Source: Myxocyprinus asiaticus (lineage: Eukaryota; Chordata; Actinopteri; Cypriniformes; Catostomidae). Taken from it: DNA of 64,000 bases. Shown piece by piece: positions 1 through 12,235 of this stretch. The notes under the pieces are model-generated. The model did no database searches and was not told where the DNA came from. It was given only the letters and a program-made list of their open reading frames with translations. Made by a program: the position numbers and the translations under genes. Every line of letters begins with the position of its first letter. The first letter of the stretch is position 1. The stretch is from NCBI RefSeq assembly GCF_019703515.2, contig NC_059359.1, positions 3,292,001-3,356,000 of the forward strand. Reading direction: 5' to 3'.

Positions 1-301
1 GTACACATCCTTCAGGTCTACTGCTGCGAACCAATCTTGATGCCGAATGCTGAAGGGACAGGCTCTATCGCATCCTTCCACAGAAGGGTCGCGATCTCTG
101 CATGCAGGGTGAAACGGACGCCGTTGAACCCGGGCGGATGCCTGGTGAACTGAATCGCATATCCGAGTCGGACTTACAGGCAGGTGGGGAGGGACCGGGG
201 CGGGGCAGGGCGTGGCCATGAGCGGCGCTCCAAGCCCAGGAACCAATCGTCAAGCCACGAGGGTTCAGGGGGAAGTGGAGGATTCCACTTCAGCCCGACG
301 C

Positions 302-1018
302 TCACAGCCGCCTGGGCAAGCATGGCCACCAGCTTTGCTTTGGCCTGCGACTGGGCGACTGCACCCGAAGGTGGGAGCCCATTCGAGTCCTCAGCGTCAG
401 ACTGGACCAGCCCGCTCTCCGATGTTGCGATAGAGAGCTCATCCACTTCATGAGTGCCGAATGAGACCGCGAACTCGCCCTGAGATGAGCCGGCGGTCTC
501 ATCCCAGAACTTGACCGGGAAAAACGAGCGGACCGGGGAAGAGGAGGTCCATGGGGGTTACCCAGCAGAGCAGCTCCCATTGGGGTCCCCAAATCACCCC
601 CAGTGCTAACCGACGCAGCCTCATACCCATAGGTAGAAGGACCGAGGCGGGGAGACACTGGGGTGGCTTTCCCTCTGACGAAAGAAAGCCGTGACCGCAA
701 CGTTGCCATGGTCATGTTCTCGCAGTGAGGACATGACCCGTCCATGAAAGCTGTCTCCGCGTGGGCAGTGCCCAAGCACATGAGACAGCGATCGTGGCCA
801 TCAGAAGCGGAGAGATAACGACCGCTACCAGGAATTAAACACAGACGGAAAGTCATCTTTAAAAAGACACTTTCCATCAGTGCCACTCTTCTAGAAGGAA
901 AATATGCTCTTTCAGTAGAAGAATTTACTTTTTTATGCTGCTGAAGCATCCTGGGGCGTTCTCTGCACTCCACCAGTGCATGAGGGGGAGAAACTGTTAT
1001 AATGCACCGTAAATCCAA
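302..1018 (-). pseudogene. DIRS gag-like ORF (element A)
   Basis: An open frame of 238 codons on the minus strand. Its middle holds a zinc-knuckle-like pattern, CLMCLGTAHAE followed by CPHCE, that is C-x2-C-x4-H and then C-x2-C. The same pattern occurs in the other DIRS copies in the window. The Ser/Arg/Pro-rich remainder fits a nucleic-acid-binding gag-like protein that packages element RNA. The frame is probably not an authentic full-length gag, because the downstream frame is broken relative to the other copies. Confidence 0.55.
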
Positions 1019-1118
1019 CAGCTTTTCGAGGTAAATGGACCGGCAGAGGAATTCAGCTCACTGAACACAACCACTCGGCTCCGAAGAGAAAATCTGAATG
1101 AGTGGTTGCGAGCCAGCT

Positions 1119-1130
1119 CCTTTTATACCC
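1119..1130 (-). promoter_or_regulatory. TATA box of DIRS element A
   Basis: The minus strand reads gggtataaaagg about 90 bp inside the terminal repeat and upstream of the gag-like frame. The same box sits at the same place in the DIRS copies at 25,041, 28,749 and 51,229, so it is likely the element promoter. Confidence 0.6.
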
Positions 1131-1272
1131 GTATGTCTGGGGGAGTGGCATGCAAATTCCACTCGCCAATTCCCATTGGCCTTTTCTCAAAGATTAGAGA
1201 TGTTTGGGGCTCCCAAGGGTGACCCCTAGTGTCACTACATCAACACAACGTCGAGTGAGTGACAGATAGGAA

Positions 1273-2364
1273 AAGGAATATTCCATGTTCAATACAAGTT
1301 AAGCTCAATCGACAGCATTTGTGGCATAATGTTGATAACCTCAAAATTAATTTCGACTTGTCCCTCCTGTTCTTAAAAAAAAAAGCAAAAATCTGGGTTC
1401 AACTAGCCACTTTTCCACTATAGGGCCAGTGCGAGCCAGGGCTATCAACAGGTCAGCCGGGGTCAATAGCCTCGGACCTTGAGCCGTAAGACCAAAATCG
1501 ATCTGCGTTCCCACCATCGGGCCAATAACTCCGCAGCTTTGCCAAAAAACCCGCCCTTAATACGTCGCTGCGGTGCCAACGTCACACACACCACCTATTT
1601 CACAAGCAAGAAGGAAGCTCAAGCTGAGGTTTCATGTTATCTAGAATATAGAGTTCATGTAGGATGTAAACAGCAAGACTGGAAAACAGGACATCACATG
1701 ACTAGGAAGCACATGACATGGAACAGGAACTAAACTTTTCAAAATAAAAAGACATGAAATACATGAACACACACATTAAACATTACATAGTTCCAAAGTT
1801 CTGTAGGGAGCTGGTGGGGGGTGGGGGTGGGGGGGGTTTGTCTTGAGGCGTGGGGCGTGGCCTGGAGAGACAGGGTGTGGGGCATGGGACCAAGGCAGAG
1901 TCAATGGAATGTGGGGCCCTGAGAGACTTGAGGGGCGGAGCCATAGAAAGCGGAGCTTTCCAGCACACCGTCTATGAAAGTTCACCGAACCATTGAAAGT
2001 CATTTCTTTGGGCACCACTTTGTCCATTGGGCATTTTAACAGATTTGTACTGTACCCACACTTTTTTTTTCCCAAACCTGTACCATTGTGTGCTGGATAC
2101 ACAACCTGAGAACTTCAGCGAAACTCCACCTTTGACATTGAACCTGCCTCAATCCATGGTTGGCCTTGTTTGGCCCAAGGGTAATCGGTGGCCCAAAGGC
2201 CATTGGCCCCCAGAAATCTCAGAGGAGACACAATGAAGCCTCAGAAGAGACAGTGGGAATGCAACTGGCCCTGACACGCACTAGCATGCCCTCATTTGGC
2301 CCGATATTGGAAACGCGGCTAGTGTGGCTAGCTTAACTTGCATTGAACCTGGAATATTCCTTTA
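1273..2364. mobile_element. Nested MITE pair (copy 1)
   Basis: The outer arms are an inverted repeat of about 34 bp (1,273-1,306 and 2,330-2,364) with the core ggaatattcca. The same arms bound the 0.6-kb MITE at 44,051-44,661. A second inverted repeat of about 25 bp lies inside (about 1,403-1,428 and 2,297-2,322, core ttccamtatcgggcca). This indicates one non-autonomous DNA transposon inserted within another. The open frames inside are chance. The whole composite recurs at 51,383-52,464. Confidence 0.75.
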
Positions 2365-2445
2365 AGATTTGTTGCAGTGTAACATTATTTTCATGACATT
2401 TCATTAAAAAATAAACACATTCTCATGACTGTAATGTAATATATA

Positions 2446-4020
2446 CAGGTGCATCTCAATAAATTAGAATGTCATGGAAAAGTTCATTTATTTCAGTAAT
2501 TCAACTCAAATTGTGAAACTCGTGTATTAAATAAATTCAGTGCACACAGACTGAAATAGTTTAAGTCTTTGGTTCTTTTAATTGTGATGATTTTGGCTCA
2601 CATTTAACAAAAACCCACCAATTCACTATCTCAAAAAATTTGAATATGGTGACATGCCAATCAGCTAATCAACTCAAAACACCTGCAAAGGTTTCCTGAG
2701 CCTTCAAAATGGTCTCTCAGTTTGGTTCACTAGGCTACACAATCATGGGGAAGACTGCTGATCTGACAGTTGTCCAGAAGACAATCACTGACACCCTTCA
2801 CAAGGAGGGTAAGCCACAAACATTCATTGCCAAAGAAGCTGGCTGTTCACAGAGTTCTGTATCCAAGCATGTTAACAGAAAGTTGAGTGGAAGGAAAAAG
2901 TCTGGAAGGAAAAGATGCACAACCAACCAAGAGAACCGCAACCTTATGATTGTCAAGCAAAATCGATTCAAGAATTTGGGTGAACTTCACAAGGAATGGA
3001 CTGAGGCTGGGGTCAAGGCATCAAGAGCCACCACACACAGACATGTCAAGGAATTTGGCTACAGTTGTCGTATTCCTCTTGTTAAGCCACTCCTGAACCA
3101 CAGACAACGTCAGAGGCGTCTTACCTGGGCTAAGGAGAAGAAGAACTGGACTGTTGCCCAGTGTTCCAAAGTCCTCTTTTCAGATGAGAGCAAGTTTTGT
3201 ATTTCATTTGGAAACCAAGGTCCTAGAGTCTGGAGGAAGGGTGGAGAAGCTCATAGCCCAAGTTGCTTGAAGTCCAGTGTTAAGTTTCCACAGCCTGTGA
3301 TGATTTGGGGTGCAATGTCATCTGCTGATGTTGGTCCATTGTGTTTTTTGAAAACCAAAGTCACTGCACCCGTTTACCAAGAAATTTTGGAGCACTTCAT
3401 GCTTCCTTCTGCTGACCAGCTTTTTAAAGATGCTGATTTCATTTTCCAGCAGGATTTGGCACCTGCCCACACTGCCAAAAGCACCAAAAGTTGGTTAAAT
3501 GACCATGGTGTTGGTGTGCTTGACTGGCCAGCAAACTCACCAGACCTGAACCCCATAGAGAATCTATGGGGTATTGTCAAGAGGAAAATGAGAAACAAGA
3601 GACCAAAAAATGCAGATGAGCTGAAGGCCACTGTCAAAGAAACTCCATACCACCTCAGCAGTGCCACAAACTGATCACCTCCATGCCACGCCGAATTGAG
3701 GCAGTAATTAAAGCAAAAGGAGCCCCTACCAAGTATTGAGTACATATACAGTAAATGAACATACTTTCCAGAAGGCCAACAATTCACTAAAAATGTTTTT
3801 TTTTATTGGTCTTATGATGTATTCTAATTTTTTGAGATAGTGAATTGGTGGGTTTTTGTTAAATGTGAGCCAAAATCATCACAATTAAAAGAACCAAAGA
3901 CTTAAACTACCTCAGTCTGTGTGTATTGAATTTATTTAATACACGAGTTTCACAATTTGAGCTGAATTACTGAAATAAATGAACTTTTCCACGACATTCT
4001 AATTTATTGAGATGCACCTG
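2446..4020 (+). mobile_element. Tc1/mariner transposon (copy at 2.4 kb)
   Basis: Terminal inverted repeats of about 200 bp start caggtgcatctcaataaatt and end with the reverse complement. They are flanked by TA at 2,444-2,445 and 4,021-4,022. One transposase frame lies inside. The duplicated locus at about 52,535 has no element here, so the insertion came after the duplication or was lost from copy 2. A sister element is at 41,999-43,570. Confidence 0.93.
2709..3674 (+). pseudogene. Tc1-like DD34E transposase, C-terminally truncated
   Basis: This codes for a 321-residue Tc1-family cut-and-paste transposase. A paired-like helix-turn-helix lies near residues 35-60 (FIAKEAGCSQSSVSKH) and a GRKK/GRKR basic hook follows. 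The catalytic triad is the D of FSDESKF, the D of FQQDLAPAHT and the E of SPDLNPIENLW. Thirty-four residues separate the second D from the E, so the type is DD34E. Compared with the sister copy, a 7-bp deletion near 3,642 shifts the frame and removes the last 25-30 residues. All three acidic residues remain, but activity is doubtful. Confidence 0.88.
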
Positions 4021-4022
4021 TA

Positions 4023-4075
<53 letters not shown>
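4021..4075. repeat. (TA)n microsatellite
   Basis: About 50 bp of alternating TA directly abut the right end of the Tc1 element. It is absent at the corresponding point of copy 2, so it probably grew from the TA target after insertion. Confidence 0.9.
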
Positions 4076-4079
<4 letters not shown>

Positions 4080-4189
4080 AAAATTGTAAAGTATTCATGC
4101 TCATGGTAGTATTTGTACTGCCTTCAATTTATGCTGATTTAAATTTTAAAAAGTCTTTGTATTTGTACATTGTATTTCAGTAATTTTTG

Positions 4190-4626
4190 CATTGTAGTTA
4201 TGGGGATCTAATGAGAATCACCCTTAAAAAATAATGGGGAAAAATATATATTATAAAAATATACTATACAAAATTATAATAATAATATTTATAAAATATG
4301 GAATTAAAATACATAATATACCTGTATAAATATAAAAAATATCTGGGCACATTAAAGGAAGTTGGGATGGCTTTTGACATGAAAATAATGCAAAAAATTT
4401 AATAGAAAAATATAATTATATAATTGTTGCATTGTAGTAATGAGGATCTAATGAGAATTACCATTAAAAATAATGGGGAAAAATATAGAAATATACTATT
4501 AAAAATTCTAATAATAATATAAATAAAAATGGGAATAAAAATACATAATACATTACAGGAATTTAGGATGGCTTTTGACATAAATAATGTTACAATGCAA
4601 AAAAAAAAAAAAAAAAAAAAAAAAAA
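4190..4626. repeat. AT-rich local tandem duplication with A-tract
   Basis: Two imperfect units (about 4,190-4,410 and 4,425-4,595) share the same order: tgcattgtagt, ggatctaatgagaat, aataatggggaaaaa, aaaatacataata, ggatggcttttgacat. A run of 28 A follows at 4,599-4,626. Copy 2 keeps only one unit. Confidence 0.75.
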
Positions 4627-7600
4627 CAATCTTAATAAGCCCATAAAAACAGGCTTTGTTTTCTTTATGCAAAATATAATTTCTTATTTTTTCTTATGAT
4701 TTTGCGATGAACTGTGAACCTGGATATTGTCTTATTGGCCACAACTGTGGTAAAAATGAGGAGTGTTTAAATTTGACTCTCAACCTCCATGTGTTTGTAG
4801 AGAAAGGGGTCAGTACCCTTTGCTTTCATAATTACCATACGGGCCTGTGCACTGTCAGTTATAGAATCTAGCTAACCAAATGATAATGTTTGTTGTGTAA
4901 TTTCACCTGACACATGGGTTTCCTGTAGCTTGTTTCTTGTTAACCTGATCTGCAGTGGGCAGGGCAATATATGGAGACAGACATCATCAAATATGAATGA
5001 TTTAGAGGTGTCACTTACCTTTGGAACGTCTATGGTAGCTCTGCTGATAACTGTATACCGGATGGCTTGATTTATGGATTGGTTTACTGTTTATAGATAT
5101 ATGGCCTTTACATTTATTAACACATAATGTCTGTGACATACAGTGGCCCCAAAATGTATTTGGACACTTAAAATGTCAGAATATCATCGCACCAGATAAT
5201 AAATATCAAAGCAAATGTGATCTGCACTCAAAAACTTGTGGAACTTTTCTCAGAGCTAACTTCATTTTCTTATTCATATTTGCCCATTGACTTATAATCA
5301 ACTGGTGTGGTGTTGATTTTTCATTTCAATCCATACAACCTTATTTTAGTCAAAACATGACTTGAGAAGTGTGTTTGTGTGATCCTTCTTTAAGATAAAA
5401 ACAATTGCTTTGATATTTTGTTATTTAATGCATCATCATATTTATATTTATAGGCATCTGTATGCATAACTTTGTACTTTTACAGTCTTAAACCATTTCA
5501 AGGCCTTAATGTGAATTCAGCGTTTTCTTTAAATGCATAATAATTATTTTTTAGCAGGTTCTATGTTATATGAGTTGGAAAGACTGTATTATGGAGAGAC
5601 TGATTCAGTGCACATGTAGACCTGGCAGATCTCAGAGAACACACACTGTTGATGTGCTGCATTGAGTTTCACTGGTTTCCATTATTCAGAAGAATTTGGC
5701 ACGGTTATTCGTGCCTAGGAACCAAATCCCCCTTCTGTCGCAACCAGATCAACCAATCACGACAACAGCCCAAGAATTACATACGTTACTATGACTTGAC
5801 AAATTAGGTTGAACATCCAGTAATCAAGTATCTATCTATCTATCCATCCATCCATCCATACATACATCTACAGTGGCAAGGAAAAGTATGTGAACCCTTT
5901 GGAATTAGCTGGTTTTCTGCATTAATTGGTCATAAAATGTGTTCTCATATTCATTGTTACGACCTTGTTTAGGGTGAGGCCGTAACATAAACTTGGGAAA
6001 CCACAAAAAAAGAAGAAATGTATGCCTTTTATTTACAAAATCCACAGAGGAGGAATAACTTCAGGGGTGAGCAAAGGCCAAAATAACAAACAAAACACCA
6101 ACCTAACTCCCAACAGAAACTAAATTGCCTAACAAAAGAAAAGATGAATAAAATTACAATTAATAACTGAACTCCCTAACTAGCAAAAAAAAAAAAAAAA
6201 AAAAAAAACAACCTGAGAAAATGTATATTTACAAAAGAAATGGCTCCCACCCCCTACAGCTTCCCAAGTAGCTATGCTACAGATATTTACAATTATTAAC
6301 AACATGTATTAAAGTAACAGTATCACCTCACATTGCTTGAGAGATTGAATAGAGTTTACAGAGTTGCAATATAGACAAAGGATTTCACATTTTGTGGTCA
6401 CTACCTACAGTAATTCCCATACTTTCCTTTGTGTTATGTCATAGTTTCAATGACTTTACTATTATTCTAAAATGTGTAAAACACTTAACAGTAATAATGA
6501 AGAATGAGTAGGTGTGTCCAAACTTTTGAGTGGAAGTGTTTAACACAGACATACTTTCATTGAAAGGATTTAAAGTGGCTTATATTTACAGGCGGCAACA
6601 TGATGTCATAAGCTTCACATATATCAAAAGAATCTGGTTTGACAGCTCTGACATCACAACAAGCCCGTTTGAACTTGATTATAAATGTTTACTGTAATGT
6701 GCATGCCACCAATTAGCCTGAAGTTATCATTTGCATTTAGAAGTTTAATAAGTAAATAAAAATTATGCAAATTCTGAATTGGCAGACGACAAGACACAAT
6801 GAATTTGAACAGATGCTTTAATCAATTTACAGAAAACGTATTACAGTGGCAGGTTTTTGGCACAAAAGTGCATTCTAGGGAAGGAAAAGTTAGCTATGCG
6901 TTTTAGAGCTAAAAGCAGGGTTCCCACGGCCATTGAAAAAGTAGCAATAAGGGAATTTTAAGCATTTTGATTTCATAGTCTATTTAGTAAAAATGCATTT
7001 TCTAAATATTTTGCTCAGCTAAAGAAAAATATATCAGCTAGAACATGTTCTTTGTTAGTGCAATCTCTATAAAATTATTTTTAAAAATCTTATCCAGTAA
7101 GTGTCTTTGAAATTCAAAATCTGCAGGATCCCTTCAGAAGGTATGTAAAATAACTTGTAACCTTTCTACGGAAGGTTGTGGTTTGCTGAGTCAAAAGTTT
7201 AACTCAAAATGTTGCCGCAATACTCATTGCAAACGAAATACAGCACAACACCCAGATAACACATCACAACTGTCAAGTATGGTGGTGACAACTAATACAT
7301 TTACAGTGCTAATACAGTCACTCCCAAGATGTCACAACTATTAGTTTCATTTTAATTAATTGATATCAACTGTAGAGGCTTGCATAACAGATCAACTTCT
7401 ATGAAAAAAATGACTAGTAAGATTTACTTCATTTTTATTTTACATGTTTTTGCACACAGTTTTCTAACTAAATTTTAATGGTATAAAATTAAGAAAAATC
7501 TACTTAATTTCATGTCATAATATTGATTAAAGTGAGTAGCCTAAATAAATGTAACTTAAACATTTCAGTTACTACGCTAACTTCTACATACAACCCTGAA

Positions 7601-8274
7601 TTTCATTTAATGAACATTTTATTGGAACATTTCACATACTGAACTTTCTTTATAACTCTTTATAAACTAATATTTAATCATGTACCACATAATATAGGGA
7701 AACCTTCCAGAGGGAAGCTTAAAGCATGTTTTTTAGTCTATAACATCACCTTGCATTACAGGGAACAGACAGACACAGAAGACACTTGTTGCACAAAATA
7801 TGATGATGGTAACAAATTAACAGGTAATTATTTTTTTATCATGAACAGGTAGTTTTGGGTAGAAAATAAACTTCTGACTTCACAAAAAAAGAATTTACCA
7901 AACTATAAAATTGTGTAAATAAACTTGCAAACAGTGAAATCGTGCAAACTCACTAATTAGTCAAGCCCGTTGCATGATGGGAACATCAGCTTCAAAAAGT
8001 TAAGTAAAATGTACTTATTTTATTTACTGTTGAAATTTACTCAAATTAACAAATACATTTGACAAGGTTTTCTACTTAAGATTTATGATGTTGTATTGTA
8101 AAGATAACAAACAATCAAAAATAATATTTACTTTATAATCTAGAGCATTCATTTTTACATGTTTGAATTTAAGTACAAATGTAGAATTGACTTATTATTT
8201 TCAAGTTCGTGCTTTAACTTATTTAATGTAGAAAGTACTCACCGGTAATCTTTTCTGTTATATTTACTGAACTA
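4627..8274. other. Non-coding region upstream of serpin gene 1
   Basis: No supported gene. The sequence holds fish transposon scraps, including typical Tc1-end sequences near 5,141 (acagtggccccaaaatgtat), 5,870 (acagtggcaaggaaaagtat) and 6,515, and an A-tract at about 6,187. From about 5,310 to 7,600 it is almost identical to 52,955-55,270. From 7,900 to 8,264 it differs more from its partner. Confidence 0.7.
5828..5869. repeat. Tetranucleotide microsatellite (tcta/tcca/taca)
   Basis: Runs of tcta, tcca and taca tetramers. The same tract is at about 53,494-53,535 in copy 2. Confidence 0.85.
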
Positions 8275-9826
8275 CAGTGGCGGGCCATGCATTAAAAGTC
8301 TAGGCCTTCAGTGTGATTCATGCCATTAAGAAAACACAGTTTCACAATGAATAAGACACCCTATGCCTTTGGGCATCATACATTACGTGGCAGTCAACTA
8401 ATAATACCAATTGACATTTTAAAACACATGCATGCACGAAAGCCAGAACCTGAAATGACACTTAATTCTCAAGCAAGCCTAATTTTAACTGCAGCATGAC
8501 TGTTTTGTGAAATGAACATCTCCCGAACAGACATTCAAAAATCATAATTTTTCATATGAATCTACCAAGGAGGTCTATAATACCTGGAAAAATCTATCTA
8601 ATAATATTTAATTTCGTCAGGGTACATGGTTATGCTGTGTTCCATTTCAGCTGGATGTGGGATATTCCTGCTTGATATCTCCGACTATAAATGCATTTCA
8701 TTCCCCGATATTCGGAACTGCAATGCTCCCGTTAGCTTTGCAGGGGTTTGACCCTCATTGGAGATGTCTCCTAGCAACACAACTGATAAACAATGCTGCA
8801 GCGCTAGCATTTGTGCTACAGGTGTACGATTATCAAAAGAGATTATAATGTTTAATACACCTGTTTCTGCAGGCGTTTGTTAAACAAGATTTAATATCAT
8901 GTAATGTGGAAATGAACTCATTTATCGATATTACTTAATAAAGTGAATGTTTATCACTTACTTTGTATATCTCCCTGAGTTTCAATATGTTTGTGTGACA
9001 TCATGCACCTGCATCTCGGCGAAATCGAGTTGAGAATTTCTGCACGAGCCTACAAGTTGTAATTCTGACTTCAAGATGCATTCCATTGCACTTTTCCTTG
9101 CAGGAAGTTGTAAAATCCGACTTTCCGAGTTGAATGGAACGCAGCTCTACTTTTCAAAACTGGAAATGACACTGAATGCTCAAGCAGCCTAATTTACACT
9201 TAGAAAACTCCTGATGTTGCTATGACTATGCAAAAAGCACTTACCAATTTACTTGAAGTGAAAATCAGTCCTCCTTTCCTGTTTAATAAATTAAGCAATC
9301 GCACAATCATGCAGAACATCTCCTGTTTTTAAATCCATAAGGATCTCTTTCTCAATGGCGATAGCGGCAGTAATGACAGCCGACCCCTCAGCAAGATCTC
9401 GCGCTCTTCGCTTTCAAATTACATCACCTAAAGCGTGATTGCATCACTCAAGGCCAGCTAGAAGGCCTCGACCGGAACATATCCTAAAGATCACACCCAC
9501 CAAGAACAAATAAATCAATCTGATTGGCTGATGAATCTGACAATCTGACTTTAGTTGCTCATTCATTTGCACTGTTGAGGGATTCTGTGGAAATTCTGAA
9601 GGCCTGAGGGGGTGGAGCTCAAACTCATGCGCTGCTTTGTGCATGTGATTTTTGAAACAGTTGTCACTATTCTGACTGGATAAACTTTTCCTTTTTCTCT
9701 ATTTGTGTGTAGATTAATTAAGAGTGGAAAGCAATTAAAAATACATAGGCAAAAAGGTGACTGAGAATGAAAGGATGAAAAATGTTAATTTATTTGGCAT
9801 TTGCTGGCCCTGCGAATTTGCCACTG
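8275..9826. mobile_element. hAT-like non-autonomous element, copy 1 only
   Basis: The ends are inverted: cagtggcgggcc on the left and a right end whose reverse complement begins cagtggcaaatt. The flanks are imperfect 8-bp direct repeats, ctgaacta (8,267-8,274) and ctcaacca (9,827-9,834). Copy 2 shows a single ctcaacca at about 55,661, that is, the empty site. An 8-bp target duplication is typical of hAT elements. No transposase domain is recognisable in the 1.55 kb. Confidence 0.82.
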
Positions 9827-9834
9827 CTCAACCA

Positions 9835-11930
9835 CAAATGAACTTTTTTCAGTGTTTGCAAAACATTTTTACAGTACATTGAGAAAATATTAACTTTGTC
9901 AAATGCCAATAGAATTTTCATGTATTATGCATTTCCTCTTTGGGATTTTATTTTTTTAGATAGTGGCCTTACTGCAATAATATTAATGTATTGATTTATT
10001 TGATATTGATTTATAGAAACAATTGTATTTATGCATATGTAATAATAATGATTATGTTTCAGAAATTACAAAGCTATGGTCTATAAACTCTACAGAATGA
10101 GCAAGTAAGAAAGCCGAGCATTGGCTCTATACACTCTTTAAAACTATAACGGGTTGTTGGCTTGCCTATATGGATCTCTGGATATTAAAAAGTTCTTGAT
10201 GATTATCTGTTCTTCAGATAAACGTTTTAGTTTCTGGTTCCTTAACCCTTTAAGCTCTGATGGTTTTTAAAGATGTCCAGTTTCAGTGACATACACAAAA
10301 TTAAAGACTTATAACTCTAAAAATAATAAAACAAAATAACAAATAGAGTCAATTATTTGGTTTTATTTTAAAGAAACTTTTAAAATTTTTGAATTATATT
10401 GATTATTATTCATTATGAGACTCTCAACCTAAGAAACTGCTGAAAAATCAAACAAAGAACTTGAAATTAACTTTGTTTCTTAGTTTTCTGATTTGACATT
10501 ATATACAGTATCTCTGGCTGTAAATAAGGTAGCATTACAAAAATAATTTATCCTAGTGTCCAAAAACGTCTCCAAGTGTCCAAAAGCCTCTCCAAACAAA
10601 TAAAACATAATAATTGTACATAAGAACTAATTACACATGCAAATACAACAATTACTAAAGGTGTGCTTTCTTTTGATAGCATGCAGACATGAGTAACGAG
10701 ATCTCATTCAGTTCCATTCTGTGTCATTTGAGCCATCATTGAGTCTGTGTGATGTACTTGGCACCATCTCCTGGTGGTCATATGTAATTACAGTGAATGA
10801 TCCTCTCTGCCCATATTTGGATGACTTTCACCTCTAGTTGCAGTGATTTGAATCCCAATACAATTGGTTTAGCATTCTATGATGCTGGACACCGTACTAC
10901 ATCATTTTCGATTAAGTCATCTGATCCTGGAAAGCTAACGTATTTTTAGCCAGATAGCACATTATGTGATGTGTGCACATTGTGCTTTGTGTGGATTATC
11001 TAATGATCTATGCATCTGGTTACTTTGTAATGGTTGTTAATGGTAGGTGATATTTTATGTTCTGTTTATTTTTTGTGAAGTTGTGAGTGAAAATGCAGCT
11101 TATAAGCAACAACTTTTTACATGTTACAAGTATGTCCAAGACATATACTTAGCTATTACTTGCTATATTTTTGTCTGTGAGAAAAAAATAGGTTTATATT
11201 ATACTCTTTGAGACCTGTCCAACAACATATGACACACTGCTGTTTGATCAATTTGATGTTTTTATTGCAATAATATGTACAGTGCAAAATTATTAATAAA
11301 TTATAAAAATGGGACACTTCTGATTTGTCTGTAAATTTCAAAACACTTGTTCAGTTTTGGTCATAATGCCGAGGTGCTTTGGAAAGTAGAGCTTCTAAGC
11401 TTTAAAACGATACCTATTTTGTGTTAATTAAGACTGTAGTTATTAATGTTTTGATAATTATTTTTTTCTTGGCAGGCCTATAAGGGTTAATGCACCAGTA
11501 TGGTCTAAAGATTTAAAGAATAAATCATTATTTATGGGAGTTTGGAAAGGTTATCCTGTGGCATCAGGCTGAAACCCCATTTTGCTTCTAAGTGCACTGT
11601 TTGTTTAGTGAGATTAGTGAGGATAAACTAGACTTTCAAGAACCATCTTGAACAGTATGATAATGATTCACTCAATTTGAGTTTGCAGGTGTTCCAAAAG
11701 TATAAAAGTATCAGTATAGGCTATTATAAAAGAAACATGCATCAAAGTTTTTGACCATTTTCTGTTGATGTACGGAGTGTTCATATGCCAATTTTTTCCT
11801 CAAAACTCACTTTTTTGGATCTATTTTACTGTATGTCACAGTTATGAAAGTATTCCACAGAAAATTAAACATGTGCTTGCTTCATTCTTTCAGGGCTGGG
11901 TATGGATTGGGCTTGGCATTTTAGGGTGAA
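9835..11930. other. Non-coding distal upstream region of gene 1
   Basis: AT-rich sequence with no supported exon. Bases 9,955-11,808 have no counterpart upstream of gene 2, where a T-rich junction stands instead. The final 130 bp (from about 11,808) are shared and form the proximal promoter. Confidence 0.7.
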
Positions 11931-11938
11931 GCATTGCG

Positions 11939-11946
11939 TATTTAAA
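11939..11946 (+). promoter_or_regulatory. TATA box, serpin gene 1
   Basis: tatttaaa lies about 75 bp before the first splice donor and is preserved at 55,897-55,904 in gene 2. The position fits a core promoter for the 5' non-coding exon. Confidence 0.65.
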
Positions 11947-11969
11947 TGAAACCCATGACAGGCACAACT

Positions 11970-12020
11970 CATTCCCCTTCAACACACGAGGACATTTTTG
12001 TCTCTACTGAGTAATTCAAG
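11970..12020 (+). other. 5' non-coding exon, serpin gene 1
   Basis: The start is inferred from the TATA spacing. The end is a clear donor, ttcaag|gtaatg, at 12,020. A non-coding first exon followed by an ATG just inside exon 2 is the normal ov-serpin layout. Confidence 0.65.
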
Positions 12021-12235
12021 GTAATGCTTATATTTAAATCCCTACAGTATGTTTCTTTATGCAATTTAGACTGTATCCTGCACAGTAATATAATTTATTG
12101 ATCAACTAGAACTATTGTATCGAAGACATTTAGATCCCACTGTAAACTTATGTTTACTTATGTATTATGGACCATAATGTGTACTGTGTGTACATAATCT
12201 CTGTATCTCTCTCCTGCTATTGTTAGCTTGTGGAA

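Larger units (their letters stand above)
1..1270 (-). mobile_element. DIRS-type retrotransposon, 5' part (element A, cut by window edge)
   Basis: The sequence matches the 5' (coding-sense) end of the DIRS elements at 22.1-25.2, 26.8-28.9 and 47.3-51.4 kb. On the minus strand it begins with an inverted terminal repeat at 1,221-1,270, followed by a TATA box and a gag-like region, and then leaves the window near the start of the reverse transcriptase. It is the duplicate of 50,148-51,380, with several percent divergence. The terminal repeat abuts a MITE at 1,273. Confidence 0.85.

Noticed and set aside
1479..1733. Open frame beginning MSRKTKIDLRSHHRANNS (also at 51,591)
   Set aside because: It lies inside the nested MITE. 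The two copies differ in stops and residues with no sign of coding constraint.
12230..12235. A GTG start upstream of the serpin ATG
   Set aside because: Vertebrate serpins start at ATG. The ATG at 12,236 gives the normal ov-serpin N-terminus.
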